Part shown: positions 45,050-58,771 of the stretch, in pieces
How the letters are laid out: each line of letters begins with the position of its first letter
How positions within the stretch are numbered: position 1 is the first letter of the stretch
Assembly: GCA_964017235.1 (NCBI GenBank)
Contig: OZ024927.1
Coordinates: forward strand, 53,077,293-53,141,292
Direction: 5' to 3'
From: Sabellastarte sp. h YS-2021
Lineage: Eukaryota > Annelida > Polychaeta > Sabellida > Sabellidae
DNA length: 64,000 bases
The notes under the pieces: model-generated
What the model saw: the letters and a program-made list of their open reading frames with translations, nothing else
Told to the model about the DNA's origin: nothing
The model's database searches: none
Made by a program: the position numbers and the translations under genes

Positions 45050-47010
45050 ATTTCCTTGTGGACGCGATAACTCAAAAACAAATTAATATTTTTTTTTCAA
45101 ACTTGGTACACATGTTAAGGGTGCCCAAAGGAAGATCCCTATTTTAAGGTGACCTTAAACTCCCAGTAAAAAAGAACTTATGGCCACCTTAAGGTCAGAA
45201 ATTGCACTTTTGGCCACTTAGAGCCCTGTAGGTCACAAACTATGATGCTCAGCTGGCTGAAATTTTACCTGACAACACATTAATATGTTCTTAGTACATG
45301 TGCCGAAAATCATGACTTTAAGTTGAGGAGAAAATTGTGTTTGAGGCCTATAAATACCCCCACTTAGGGATTTTTTGCTATACTTTTCACATATTTTGCC
45401 CTATAATTTGGAAGTGATAATTCTGATGAGTCTCAAACTGCGCTAGGTATAACTTTGATATGTAATCCTTGTCTGTAGAAAATTTTAGGGCTGTAGGTTT
45501 ACCCAAAGGGGTCGACTTAAGGTCTCAAAAGTGCCCACAGAGACCCAATTTATGCACTTTTTGCCACTTTCAAGCACTGTAGCTTTCAAACTATGTCTCT
45601 CATCTAAGTTAAATATCATCTGGGAATATATCTATGTGTTTTCTTATATGTGCCCCAACATTTAGGCCTTTAATAGACAGTTAACCTGTGTATCAGGAGC
45701 ATAAACACCCACCCGAGTGACCCTTATAAGACATTTTTCACATCTTTTTCCCTGTAACTTGGAAATGGTAAGTCTGAGAAGTTTCAAACTGTATTAGATA
45801 TATATTCTGTGTGTAATCTTAGTATGTAACAGATTTTAAGTCTGAAGCTTTAATTTTGAAGGTCAAATTGAGGTCTCTAAAAGGCTCCCAAAGACCCAAT
45901 ATTTGGACTTTTTGCTACTTTTAAGCCCTGTGACTGTCAAACTATGTGACTGATAGAGCTCAAATCCTATCTGAGAAGATATTAGTATGTTATTTTTATA
46001 TGTGCCAAAAATTAAGGCTTTAAGAAGACATTTAACCTGTGTATGAGGACCATAAATCCCCACCCGAGTGACCATTTTTAGACATTTTTCACATATTTTT
46101 CCCTGTAACTTGGAAATGGTAAGTCTAAGAAGTTTCAAACTGTATTAGATGCATATTCTATGTGTAATCTTAGTATGTGACAAATTTTAAGTCTGAAGCT
46201 TTAATTTGAAGGCCACATTTAGGTCTCTAGAAGGCCCCATAAAGACCCAGTATTTGGACTTTTTGCCAATTTTAAGGCCTGTGACTGTTAAACTATGTGA
46301 CTGATAGAGCTGAAATCTCATCTGGGAATACATTATTATGTTCTTTTTACATGTGCCAAAAATCAAGGCTTCAAGTAGACATTTAACCTGTGTATGAGGA
46401 CCTTAAACACCCACCTGAGTGACCCTTTTAAGACATTTTTCACATATTTTGCTCTGTAACTTGGAAATGGTAAGTCTGAGAAGTTTCAAACTTTATTAGA
46501 TACATATTCTATGTGTAATCTTAGTATGTAACAAATTTTAAGTCTGAAGCTTTAATTTGAAAGCCACATCGAGATCTCTAAAAGGCCCACAATGACCCAA
46601 TATTTGGACTTTTTACCACCTTTAAGCCCTGTAACTGTTAAACTATGTGATTGATGGAGCTGAAATCCCATCTGGGAATGCATTATTATGTCCTTTTTAC
46701 ATATGCCGAAAATCAAGGTTTTTAGTAGACATTTAACCTGTGTATGAGGGCCATAGACACTCGCCCAAGTGCCTTTTTTGACATTTTTTCCGTATTTTGC
46801 CGTTATTTGGAAATGCTTAGTGTGACAAGTCTTAAACTGTATTATATATAATTTTTGTTTGTTATGTATGTCCCCCAAAAAGTTTCAGATCTGTAGTTTA
46901 ATTGCTAAGGTCTCTTTAACAATTGTAAAATGCCCACAGAAACCCAATTTATGGATATTATGCCACTTTAAAGCCCAGTAACTGTCAAACTATGTGGGTT
47001 ATAGAGCTGA
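45050..47010 (+). repeat. Satellite core of element D, 340-360-bp unit, about five copies
   Basis: The phase marker 'ctgtaacttggaaatggtaa' (or variants) lies at about 45400, 45761, 46102, 46454 and 46797. Units also carry 'aggcccacaaagacccaata' and 'gacatttaacctgtgtatga'. Two similar half-units are visible within each. Confidence 0.88.
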
Positions 47011-47784
47011 AATCTTTGAATTTTTAAAAGGAAATGCCTGTCTATTTAAATTTTGAATATTAATAATGTTATGGCTATCTTAGTCTTTTAAGAACTTATT
47101 TTTGTGTGTTATACCTCTGCTTGCTGAGTTTTTCACTTTTTAAAATGAAACTGGTTAAACATATTCAAGTAGGCAAAATGGACACTTTAAGTGAGCTTTA
47201 AGTCCCAATATTAATGAAATTATATCCTTATGTAGTAAAACTAGGGGATTTTTAACCCTCAACTAGCCCAGTTTTATTCAACTTGCCTCAGTTAATTTTG
47301 GCACAGCTCCTACAGTTATGAACTCATTTCAGTTGATAATCACATACTTAAAATTCTCAATTCTTTTTGTATTTGAGTACCCCTTTTATATAGATTGTTT
47401 GTTTACCATTTATGCTCAACCCACATCCCCCACCCGGATTCCCCCCACCCACCTCTGGGACCTCCAGCTATATTGAGTGACACTAAATAAACAAAGGTAT
47501 TTAATGATATCAGATGAGAAACAAAGAACTCAATGGGGTTGCAGATCTTGTGTAATAGTGAGAGAGGTGTGGAGAAGGGGAGAGGGGTGGGGGTGGGGGT
47601 GGGGGTGGGAGGTGGTGGGCTTCATTACATATAACACAAAGGGGAGTCAGAACTGAGATTGTGTCACATATTTAGGTTGCATATATATGGACCACATATA
47701 TAGGTATAGAGGAAATGAATAACTGAAAACAATTTGCAAATTCTAAAAATAATATAATAAAATAATAATATAAATAATTTTTTT

Positions 47785-48060
47785 TTAAATAATATTTTAT
47801 TTGTGAACAAATATAGAAACAGATATGCGCTTTTGGGATTATGAATTTTAGAATGGACATTGAATCATCAATCATTTAAATACTTTGAAGGAAGATTGAA
47901 AAATATGATGAGTTGAGTTAAAAATAATATTTTATTTGTCAACAAATATAGAAACAGATATGCACTTTTGGGATTATTATTTTAGAATGGACATTCAATC
48001 ATCAATCATTTAAATACTTTGAAAATAGGTTTAGAGTTATCATTGCAGGAAGATTGAAAA
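47785..48060. repeat. Direct duplication of about 110 bp in element D
   Basis: 'aataatattttatttgtgaa', 'agaaacagatatgc.ctttt' and 'catcaatcatttaaatactt' occur at about 47788 and 47926 in the same order. Confidence 0.85.
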
Positions 48061-48780
48061 TATAATTTGAGTTATGTATTCGGCGTCTGGGGATACACCA
48101 TCTTCCTTGGGGAGATATAAACAGAGTAGATTGATGTGCTGAAGTTCATATAATAATGGGTAATTATGTTTTAAAAAATTCCTGATCAAAACCTGTGGCG
48201 TGAGTGATGACCTGTCTGGGGATATGTTGGCGCCGAGTTGGCCCAATCTAGTTTTAATTAGTGTTGGCATCACATATTAATTGATAATGGTTCTGAATTT
48301 CAACATCAATATTGAATATGTTAATATCATTGTGATAAAGGAAACGCCTGAACAATACTATGTAATCTATGAATACCTAATTACACATGGAAAGCTTTTT
48401 ATTTATAGCTTGCATTATTTATTTGGGAGATGTATGATTTTCCAAGGGGTTGCAATACTTTGTGGAACATATTGTCATTTTTTTAAATAAGCCACACATC
48501 ATATGACATATTGATCATTAGGGATGTGGTTTTGTTAAGCCGTATGATTGTAATGTGATAAATTTTATGGCTGCTAACATTGTTTCCCTATTTTTAGTGT
48601 GAAAAGCCAAATTGAATTTCAGTATTGAAAACTCAATTCAGTACCAACAGCCATTTTAACAGCTTAGCTCATGTCAAGATGGCAATGTAAACCTTTGTGG
48701 CAGAGCTGGCAGGATTTTGATGGACGTAGTTAAAACTGTAGCTTAACCCCGGGGAATATTGACAAAAAGTAGAAAATATA

Positions 48781-49009
48781 TAGAGTAAGAAATCTAAAAT
48801 TCGCCACATATATGAAATTCGCCACATGTGAAAATACTAATAAAATAAATGAATTGTGGTGAGATTTGTTGACTGTATAATAAATTAAGGCTTTTTGAAC
48901 TGAAAAATACCAATTTCTGCACAAAAACATCATTTTCTTCATAAAATTAACTAAGGTTTTAGAGGTGGCGAATTTTAGATTCCTGGCGAATTTTAGATTT
49001 CTTACTCTA
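48781..49009. mobile_element. MITE with 27-bp perfect inverted ends
   Basis: Starts TAGAGTAAGAAATCTAAAAT and ends with the exact inverted copy. The block AATCTAAAATTCGCCA or a close variant occurs twice on the right and in part again on the left. 229 bp, no ORF. Confidence 0.85.
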
Positions 49010-51309
49010 CAAAACATTTTTACCTGAATAATTTGAAGCATCATTTCACTTTCTAACAGAAAGACTGTGTTTTCAAAATCCAAAGGGCTTTTTTGTTTGT
49101 TTGTTTGTAAAATAATGAAAAATTGGAAATTTAGGATACACTGAAACTATTATTCCTACAAAGGTTTCCTTGAAAACCTCCCTGTGGTGTTATCCATCCA
49201 AGTGAGATTACAGAGTTGATTCATAGAAGGGCCGTATGGGTCAGAAATGATGTAATTGGTGAAAATGTCTGGTGCTGCGTGATTGTTTAGCACATTACCA
49301 TGCATGATGATTTTTAGTTGTGTTTTGGATTATGTCTGGTGTAAATTGATTCTATTTTGAAAAATAATTATGTTGAAAAGCAGAATTGTTGTTTGCGAAA
49401 TTTTTCCGTTGACTTCTAGTATGATTAATATAAATGAATTTATATGAATAGTATAACAGGAAAATAACCTGAGTGACACGTACTTTTAAATTTTATAGCA
49501 TCATCCATAGAAGGATGATTATGAATTTTATCTTCTCAAGTGCTAAGTTATTGTACATTTATTATCCACCATAATAGTCAGCAAAATAAGTTCATATCTA
49601 CCTAAAATGTCCTTTACTGCACTTGTTCTAATTCTAATCTACTTTGCAGGTGCAATATCTTCCCCACAAAGGAAATTGTGTATAAAATTTAGCCGTGAAA
49701 TATAACTATAGTAAGGAGGACCAATGAAAATTAAAAAAATTTCACTGTAGTTTTCACCATTTCTGTATGAATTTTTCGTGCAGCATCAAAAGAGCAGAAG
49801 CTCTGTAAAAAATACCTTTCTATTGGAATTACCCAGTTTTATTTCCTGGTGTTTAGGTAAAATACATTGTGTGGTGTATAGAAAACAAATTATAACCGCA
49901 CTAAATATACATTATCAGAGTTGCTTCTAGGATGCGTTTTCCGCGGGATCGCACATTAATTTGCCTACAAACGCTTTTCTTGGAGTCTGCAGTGACCAAA
50001 TTATACCAGAACGCGTAGTACACAAGGCGATGCGGGAAATACATGAAGCGAAAAGACGAGAGATCTAGAAAATCGAAACACTGCATCGAGAGTTTGTCGA
50101 GGTTTTGATTTTTCCGTCGAAACGTTCTTCGAATAATGCCTGTTGACGATTGTGGTTTCGTGATCGTTTACAAACTTAAATATATTATGAGGTACAGACA
50201 GTATTTGGACATATTATAACCAAAAACATAAATTAAGCTGAAAGTGGATGATTATATAAAAAATGGCTGCAAGAAAAATGAAACTTACAGGAGACTGGAT
50301 TGTTACAACAGGCCATGGCAGTGAAGCCGGTGCTGACCCGGCGTAGGTATCTGTCGGATTTCCCAATAATATATGTGTAGAAAAATATTTTACTTGATCA
50401 AAATTCATGGACAGCTCATTAATATTAACGAGGTCACAGATTTTGATGGTGGTTTCTTAATATTTTTCTGCTTTAAGATCAAATATCATATCTACTAGTG
50501 CACTAGATGGACTACTGTACTGTACAGAGCTCATGAATATTTATATATGCGTAAAAAATATTTGACGATTGCATTGGATTTTTTAACAATATTTTACTTG
50601 AAGAATTTGTGGACTACTCATTAATATTCATGAGGTCATAGTATTCTGTGGGGTTTTCCAACATATTTGTACGAATTGATGGTGTAATTACTGAATTTGT
50701 GATGCCCTGACATTAGATGAAAACTTAAAACCACAATGCCAAGACAGGCAAGGAGTCACTTTGATGTAAATAACCATTTTCAGTATTTTTTTTAAATTCT
50801 ATCACTAGCCTTGAAGTTTATTTTTATTGGACAAGACAATAAAAATTGACCACTAATTAATAGAAGCCCAGTTAAAAATGTCAAAATAAACTGAAAATGT
50901 ATTTTTTATTAGTTTAAACTTCATCATAAAGTCGTCCCCCAGAATTTTTAGCCCCTCCCCCACATTTTGTGTAGTGGTGGGGGATCGCCCCCACTTTTTG
51001 AAATTCCTAGAATCAACACTGACATTATCAAGAGTGTCTAAGAAATTGTGCATTTTCTAGTCATATATTTTGAACAGCAATTCTTTGTGTTTCAAATTTA
51101 CTGATGCATTTCAGTGTTCATTCCTGGTCATGTGAAGGATGGTGTCTTCCAATTAGTCTAGCTAGATGTAGTGTTTTCTTTTGGTGCAAAGTTAACAATT
51201 GGAGAAAAAATGTCATATTTTTGTTTAAAATAATCTGTATCATCCAGTAAAAAGTATATACACTATACATTTCTCTGACAAATAAGAAAGAAAAATGAAC
51301 ATTGCCCAA
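49010..51309. other. No gene recognised
   Basis: Holds the 49628-49671 copy of the dispersed repeat at 15562, and two copies about 205 bases apart of 'aatattttacttga...ctcattaatatt.a.gaggtcata' (50388-50640). No coding signal. Confidence 0.45.
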
Positions 51310-51430
51310 AGTGGTTTCGGTCTGCTAGTGTGAGCACAGAGCCATCAGAGACACGAGTAGTGCACCGAAGCGGTCACCCATCCCAGTACTAACATAGCCC
51401 ATTGCCGCTTAACTTCAGTGAACAGATTTG
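51310..51430 (-). mobile_element. 5S rRNA-derived SINE (SINE3-like)
   Basis: The reverse complement of 51371-51421 reads TCACTGAAGTTAAGC...TTAGTACTGGGATGGGTGACCG, which is the internal promoter region of 5S rRNA (A box, intermediate element and C box). The parts outside that region do not match 5S, so this is a retroposon head and not a 5S gene. Confidence 0.8.
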
Positions 51431-52089
51431 TAGGACCTATTTTTGCAGTTGTAATGCAGTAAAGTTTGTAATTGGTGCATCACACTTTTCCTGATATTTT
51501 TTAACCAGGATTAGTTGCACAATGGCCCTAATATTAAAACCAACTAGTTTTTACAATTAAACATGACTGTGGAACAGGGACCTAAGAAAGGTGTGTTTTA
51601 ATGTTGGTAATAATTTCTATTCAGCTAATTTCCATTGTATATTTTATAGTGAAAGTACATAGATTAAGATTGTTATGTCAGCTGACTTGTCAGTCAGCTG
51701 ACATTATGTCGTCACTCTGCGGCGTGGGCGTACGCGTCCGCGTGAACAACTTCTCCTCCAAAACTACAAGGCCTAGAGACGTGCTGTTTTTTTTAAAAGA
51801 TACCTTATCTATCGAGGATGAAAAATTGTTCAAGGCATGCAAATCTGTCTGTTCGTCTGTTTGCTAGAGACATTACAAGGGGGGTACCCCCACCAAAAGT
51901 GTGAAAATTTCAACACTTAATCACAATTTTCTCAGTGACTATTGCAGGGATTTCTCTCATATCTTGCATATATGTACTAGGCCACAGGTAGATTCTCTTG
52001 TGTGAGTATGAGACCTGGATCTGTCTTACTTTTTTTTTAATAAATTTTTTTAATAATTTTTAATGCATTAAAATTCATGAAATCATGCA

Positions 52090-55050
52090 CAAAATCATTT
52101 ATAACTTGAAAAGTGTTGCATTTAGAGCATTTTGTTAAAATATGTTATTCAGCTACTTTTTTCATAGCTACAATATGGTGAGTAAGTTGGGTGCCTGTCT
52201 CAATAGCTAAGTGAGTAATAGCTACTATTGGGCTTTTCAGTAACTTCCATCATGAGTAAAATCACTTGTAACTTAAAAACTATTGCATTTAGAGAATTTC
52301 GTATAAATATGTTATTCAGCTACTTTTGGGTCAGCTATAACATAGTAAAATTTTAGACCTGTAGCTCATGGCATAGCTGAGTAATAGCTACTTTTAGGTT
52401 ATCACTGTTGAGTAAATCGCTTATAACTTCAAAACTATTGCATTTAGAGAATTTCGTATAAATATGTTATTCAGCTACTTTTGGGTCAGCTATAACATAG
52501 TAAAATTTCAGACCTGTAGCTCATGGCATAGCTGAGTAATAGCTACTTTTAGGTTATCACTGTTGAGTAAATCGCTTATAACTTGGAAAACTATTGCATT
52601 TACAGTATTTTGTTTCAATATGTTATTCACCTATTTTGGGATCAGCTATAACATAGTGAAGTTTCAGATCTGTGGCTCATTGCATAGCTGAGTAATAGCT
52701 ACTTTGAAGTTCTCACTATTGAGTAAATCACTTGTAACTTAAAACCTATTGCATTTAGAGAATTTCGTATAAATATGTTATTCAGCTACTTTTGGGCCAG
52801 CTATAACATAGTGAAATTTCAGATCTGTAGGTCATGGCATAGCTAAGTAATAGCTACTTTAAAGTTCTCACTATTGAGTAAATCAGTTGTAATTGGAAAA
52901 CTATTGCATTTAGAGTATTTCGTATAAATATGTTATTCAGCTACTTTTGGGTCAGCTATAACATAGTAAAATTTCAGACCTGTAGCTCATGGCATAGCTG
53001 AGTAATAGCTACTTTTAGGTCATTACTATTGAGTAAATCACTTGTAACTTGAAAACTATTGCATTTACAGTATTTTGCTTAAATATGTTGTTCACCTACT
53101 TTTGGGTCAGCTATAACATAGTAAAATTTCAGACCTGTAGCTCATTGCATAGCTGAGTAATAACTACTTTGAGGTTCTCACTATTGAGTAAATCAGTTGT
53201 AATTGCAAAACTATTGCATTTAGAGAATTTCGTATAAATATGTTATTCAGCTACTTTTGGGCCAGCTATAACATAGTGAAATTTCAGATCTGTAGGTCAT
53301 GGCACAGCTGAGTAATAGCTACTTTGAAGTTCTCACTATTGAGTAAATCAGTTGTAATTGGAAAACTATTGCATTTACAGAATTTCGTATAAATATGTTA
53401 TTCAGCTACTTTTGGGTCAGCTATAACATAGTAAAATTTCAGACCTGTAGCTCATGGCATAGCTGAGTAATAGCTACTTTTAGGTCATCACTATTGAGTA
53501 AATCACTTGTAACTTCAAAACTATTGCATTTACAGTATTTTGCTTAAATATGTTGTTCACCTACTTTTGGGTCAGTTATAACATTATAGTAAAATTTCAG
53601 ACCTGTAGCTCATTGCATAGCTGAGTAATAACTACTTTGAGGTTCTCACTATTGAGTAAATCAGTTGTAATTGCAAAACTATTGCATTTAGAGAATTTAG
53701 TATAAATATGTTATTCAGCTACTTTTGGGTCAGCTATAACATAGTAAAATTTCAGACCTGTAGCTCATGGCATAGCTGAGTAATAGCTACTTTTAGGTCA
53801 TCACTATTGAGTAAATCAATTGTAACTTGAAAACTATTGCATGTACAGTATTTTGCTTAAATATGTTGTTCACCTACTTTTGGGTCAGCTATAACATAGT
53901 AAAATTTCAGACCTGTAGCTCATGGCATAGCTGAGTAATAGCTACTTTGAGGTTATCACTGTTGAGTAAATCGCTTATAACTTGGAAATTATTGCATTTA
54001 GAGTATTTTGTTTCAATATGTTATTCACCTATTTTGGGGTCAGCTATAACATAGTGAAGTTCCAGACCTGTGACTCATTGCATAGCTGAGTAATAGCTAC
54101 TTTGAAGTTCTCAATTGAGCAAATCACTTATAATTTGAAAACTATTGCATTTAGAGAATTTAGTATAAATATGTTATTCAGCTACTTTTGGGTCAGCTAT
54201 AACATAGTAAAATTTCAGACCTGTAGCTCATGGCATAGCTGAGTAATAGCTACTTTTAGGTTATCACTGTTGAGTAAATCACTTATAACTTGGAAACTAT
54301 TGCATTTAGAGTATTTTGTTGCAATATGTTATTCACCTATTTTGGGGTCAGCTATAACATAGTGAAGTTCCAGACCTGTGGCTCATTGCATAGCTGAGTA
54401 ATAGCTACTTTGAAGTTCTCACTGTTGAGTAAATCAGTTGTAATTGGAAAACTATTGCCTTTACAGAAATTTGTACAAATATGTTATTCAGCTACTTTTG
54501 GGTCAGCTATAACATAGTGAAATTACAGACCTGTAGCTCTTGGCACAACTGAGCAATAGCTATTCTCAGGCACTGACTGTTGAGTAAATCGGCTATAACT
54601 TGAAAAATATTGCATTTGGAGTATTTTGTTAAAATATATTGTTCACCTACTTTTGGGTTAGCTATAACATAGTGAAATTACAGACCTATAGCTCATGGCA
54701 TAGCGGAGCAATAGCTATTTTCAGGTTCTCACTATTGAGTAAATCAGTTGTAACTTGAAAACTATTGCATTTACAGTATTTTGCTTAAATATGTTGTTAA
54801 CCTACTTTTAGGTCAGCTATAACAGAGCAAAAATTCAGACATGTAGCTCATTGCATAGCTGAGTAATAGTTACTTTGAGGTTCTCACTCTTGAGTAAATC
54901 AGTAGTAACTTGAAAACTATTACATTTAGAGTATTTTGTTAAATATGTTATTCACAGACGTTTTGGTCAGCTATAACATAGTGAAATTGCAGACCTCTAT
55001 GTCATGGCATAGCGGAGCAATAGCTTCTTTCAGGTTCTCACTGTTGAGTA
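52090..55050 (+). repeat. 155-bp satellite with trimeric higher-order repeat, about 19 copies
   Basis: Monomers start ('ctattgcattta') at 52280, 52435, 52591, 52746, 52901, 53056, 53211, 53366 and so on, 155-156 bases apart. Each carries 'gggtcagctataacatagt', 'agacctgtagctcatggcat' and 'agctgagtaatagctact'. Several monomer types exist (agagaatttcgtataaat, acagtattttgcttaaat, agtattttgtttcaatat), and triplets repeat at about 465 bases. Confidence 0.95.
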
Positions 55051-55054
55051 AATC

Positions 55055-55735
55055 ATTGTATCCAACCTGTAGGAAATCATGGGCTGGGAATCTGTTAATA
55101 TGGTCCGATTTGACCTTGGAACCCTGCTTCAAGGTCAAATGAGGATAGCCAAACATAAAAGTGCTTATAACTCGCTTATTATTGGTCCTAGAGGTTTGGA
55201 ATGGAAAACCAACCTATAGAAAATCATGGGCTGGGAATCTTTTGGTGTGGTCAGATTTCACCTTAGACCCCTCCTTCCAGGTCAAACGAAGATAGCCAAA
55301 CTTAAAGTGCTTATAACTCACGTATTATTGGTCTTGGAGGTTTGGGATGGTAAACCAACATATAGGAAATCATGGGCTGGGATTCTTTTGGTGTGGTCAG
55401 ATTTGACCTGGGACCCCTCCTTCAAGGTCAATTGAGGATAGCCAAACTTACAATTGCTTAGAACTCGCTTATTATTGGTCCTACAGGTTTGGGATGGTAA
55501 ACAAGCTACAGGAAATCATGGGCTGGGAATTTTTTTGTGTGGTCGGATTTGACCTTGGACCCCTCCGTCAAGGTCAAACAAGGATAGCCAAACTTAAAAA
55601 GTGCCTATGACTCACTTATTATTGGTCCGAGAGGTTTGGCATGGTAAACCATCCTAAATTCTTTGGCTGGGAATCTTTTGGTATGGTCAGATTTGACCTT
55701 TGGACCCCTTCTTCATGGTCGAACGAGGATATTGC
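55055..55735 (+). repeat. 145-bp satellite in element E, about 4.7 copies
   Basis: 'aaatcatgggctgggaatct' at about 55073, 55222, 55366 and 55513, with 'gatttgaccttggacccctc', 'aggtcaaacgaggatagcca' and 'ataactcgcttattattggt'. The same satellite is at 36560-37215 in intron 2. Confidence 0.9.
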
Positions 55736-56012
55736 ATTTATAGTATTTGTTTAAATATTTTTAACCTACTTTTTACACTTAAACAATTACCTTGTTACTT
55801 TATTTCATAATACCATTTGCAGGGCACAACTTTTTTGTCCTTTTTTTCTGTCAGCTTCGGAATATCTTTCGAACATGCTGTTCAGTTACCATTTACTGTA
55901 TTTCTGTACAGCCCTTTCCCTGATAATTATGCTTTCCTCTCATTATCACCATCACAAATCAAAAACATTCAGTCAGCTGACACAGTGCCCGTTCACGGGC
56001 ACTCTCCTCTTG

Positions 56013-58770
56013 TTTTGATAGAAGGTCTGTGATCAAGTGCCCGACACATGGTTTTATCAAATTAAAACTAAATTATGTGCTTGGGTGCTTGCTCAGATGT
56101 ATGTCATTAGTGAGTGGTTATATATTTTGTTAAAAGTGTTTCATTTCAATTCATATTTATCACGAATCGTAATCTATTTTATGTAAATAGTTTGTAAATC
56201 TAAACTGAGTTTAGATTTCTTTTGTGTGATCATGAAGTAGCTACTGGTGGGACTGTTTACAGAATTCAAAACCGGTTACTGGGGCTTTGAAACAAACACA
56301 ATCTGGTATTTCATATCCTAGTTACTGTGCAGTGAAAATTAATCGCAGGCGTACGTGAGCTAGAACTTGCAACTGGAAGTGGCTGTTGCGAGTATTAAGT
56401 ACATAAACATGACTTTTGCTCACTATAAAATAAAAATGTGACATATTTTACAAAAAATATATATATACTTTTTTATCGTTTTGATGAAGTATCACCATTA
56501 CAAAGCCTAGAATGATGATCTTTACAATAACTGGTTCCCAAATATTCTTTGCAGATTTTGTTATTTACTACTGGAAACAAATAAAAAAAAACGCATACCA
56601 GTTTAACTTTCACACCACCAGAAGCAGCTAGACACATGCTAAGAATGGCTCTGTGAATGAAAAATAAAACATCATTTTGAATCAGACAATCAATTATTGC
56701 TGTTCAAATATAACCCGGTGTTTCAGATATGTTTAAAATGAAGTAAATTTATCATAATTTTATGAAATTCAAATTTTTGGCAGAGAAAACGAGTTTCTGA
56801 TATTCAATTTTAGAGTTCTTAAAAATTTTATGGCCTGTTAGAATTTCAAAATATTGTCTATTCTTTGGATTTCTGTAAGACAAGTATAGGTTTTTGCTCA
56901 TTGTGTGGTAATTGTTGAAAAGTCATGAAATCAAAAAGATTACATAACTATTACAAATGATTATTATTCTAAAACAGTTAATTTGTGTGAATAAATAATT
57001 CAACCTTATTATACAAGACTTTTTTTCAAGCAAATAGTGCTATTGTTATAATTACTGTGTTATGAATTACACCTTATATCATTGGTACAGTGAAATTCCT
57101 TCAAAAAGTGTCTTTAAAAAAACTTTGTATTACAGTTATAAACTTGTATATATTTTATTATGTTAATTTCTTCATAAGCTGAAATTCCAGTATTCACATG
57201 TAGTTGTAGTTTCCTATTGTATATCATATGTGGTGTGTACGGGTTTTGAGTTGAGTTCAGTAAAGACCAGAATTGAGATATGTTTTCAAAAACCTAAATT
57301 CAAATTTTCCAGAATCCATAATTATTGTGATCTTAAATAAAATAGAATTTCTACTCGAAAAGAAAGATCATTCAGAATAGATGATGATTACATGACTTCA
57401 GGTTCTCTGTTTTGTACAGTGCCATCTTTGCTTGATTTGTTTTCTGATCAAATTTTTACCCATTTTTATGAGGGGGGGGGGACATGTAATTTCCAACAGT
57501 TTATTTTAAGAAAATGTCAATGTTTATACCAATTTATTTGATGGATACTATCTGCATGTTTATTTTGACGATGGTGTTATCAAATTTTACATGTGTTGGT
57601 AAATTCTGATTGGAGTCGTATTGTTTATGTATTTTCACAACATGTATTGTGCTATTGTTTTTCACATAAATTATCAGATCTTATTGCTCTTATTCTGAGG
57701 TCAACATTTTCACACTTGGAATGCAAACAGTATGTTTTAAATGCTGGATTTGAGTGAGGTTAGGATCATATTGAAATATTATGTGCCACACAGGGTTACA
57801 CGCACGTTACAGTCCATACTTCTGAGATTTTATGGTAGACTCTGCATTTATACTCATACTTTTAATACTGTAAAGCATAATATTGGTGTATATAACTAAT
57901 CAAGCTGGACTCTTGTATAAAACTCAAACAAGACTATGTATGTAGCACAAGGTAACTTCTATCCTTTAGAACAGAGACAGAGATGATGTGCCTGGAGCAT
58001 AGACTTTAGCTTTGGTATGGCTTGAAACCTATGCCCTCCTTGTTTCAGACAATAATGTCTCTTCAAATAGATTGCTGCAAGCCTGAATAGCATTCACGAA
58101 TGATTAACAGTTATAACGTAGCAGTATTTTCTGAACTTTTAACTAATTTATGTCTTTAAACAGGGTTATTTCTCCTTTCACTAGTGTGAGGAACATGTTT
58201 CCATTTTAGTTAACTTCAGAAGTTATCTTGTCACTTGTACCAGGGTCTTGTTAAATTGTTCTGACCAGATGCTTGGGTGGAGGACAGTAATCCTAGTATA
58301 TGGCAAACCACCAAGCTTTAGCCATTTGAAACTGCACACAATTTGTATCCCAGTTCTTCAGGATGAGCGAAACATTATTTAAAAGCAGTCAATTTGTAAC
58401 CACATGGCCAAGTATTAGAGATTTATAGTCAGTCTCCCTTTCAAGTGAAGTCTTTATAAAGAAAGCCCACAAAATGTCATAAGGGCTATTACCCAGGAGT
58501 AACAGAGCATAAATTAGAATTACTTTGAGCAAGTTGAAGATAAGGTCACCATAAGTAATGCCAAAAGTACAGGTGGTCTTAGGTTAAACTGCTCTGTGAC
58601 TATCTCTAACTAAAGTTGGCTACATTTAACAATAATATGACCCAAAAATTGCTTAAGTTTACATAGGTACAAATAGCTGAAGCTGTGCTAGTGTTGTAGT
58701 AAACTCTAAACAACATCCCACAAGGGTTAAACTATTAAAATCTTGGTTAAAACATTTAAAAAAAACAAGG
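56013..58770. other. AT-rich, no gene recognised
   Basis: No ORF of note, no array and no element ends. A G10 run at about 57472. Could be UTR or intron of a gene outside the window. Confidence 0.5.
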
Positions 58771-58771
58771 C

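Larger units (their letters stand above)
44980..48251 (+). mobile_element. Helentron-like element D
   Basis: Left hairpin: TATATCCCC (44980-44988) pairs with GGGGATATA (45000-45008); inside, GAC/GTC is capped by GAAA. Then (CCG)n (45022-45045), 'gcgataactcaaaaacaaat' and 'ttcaaacttggtacacatg'. Right: GGGGATATGTTGG (48218-48230), hairpin TTGG-GCC / GGC-CCAA with one bulged C (48227-48246), then TCTAG (CTAG 48248-48251), followed by TTTT. It carries a 340-360-bp core and is 3.27 kb long. Confidence 0.78.
51675..56012 (+). mobile_element. Helentron-like element E
   Basis: Left: TT, then a perfect 13-bp hairpin (51675-51687 with 51692-51704, loop TGTC) built on the palindrome GTCAGCTGAC. A GC-rich stretch follows ('gcggcgtgggcgtacgcgtc'). 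Right: AGTCAGCTGACA (55971-55982), the same motif, then a 9-bp terminal hairpin AGTGCCCGT / ACGGGCACT (55984-56003) and TCCTCTTG (CTTG 56009-56012), followed by TTTT. 4.3 kb; cores are a 155-bp array and a 145-bp array. The 88-codon frame at 51601-51867 crosses the left end and is not a gene. Confidence 0.77.

Noticed and set aside
51371-51421. 5S rRNA gene
   Set aside because: Only the internal promoter part matches; the outer stems are absent and two dispersed copies share a non-5S flank.
51601-51867. 88-codon ORF with a hydrophobic start
   Set aside because: It runs across the left end of element E into its GC-rich stretch; no domain and no reason for the start.
52090-55050. CRISPR array
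   Set aside because: Regular spacing, but whole 155-bp units are alike with no unique spacers, and the genome is eukaryotic.
52090-55050. Centromeric satellite
   Set aside because: Higher-order structure is suggestive, but the array is only 3 kb and lies between the ends of a transposable element near a gene.
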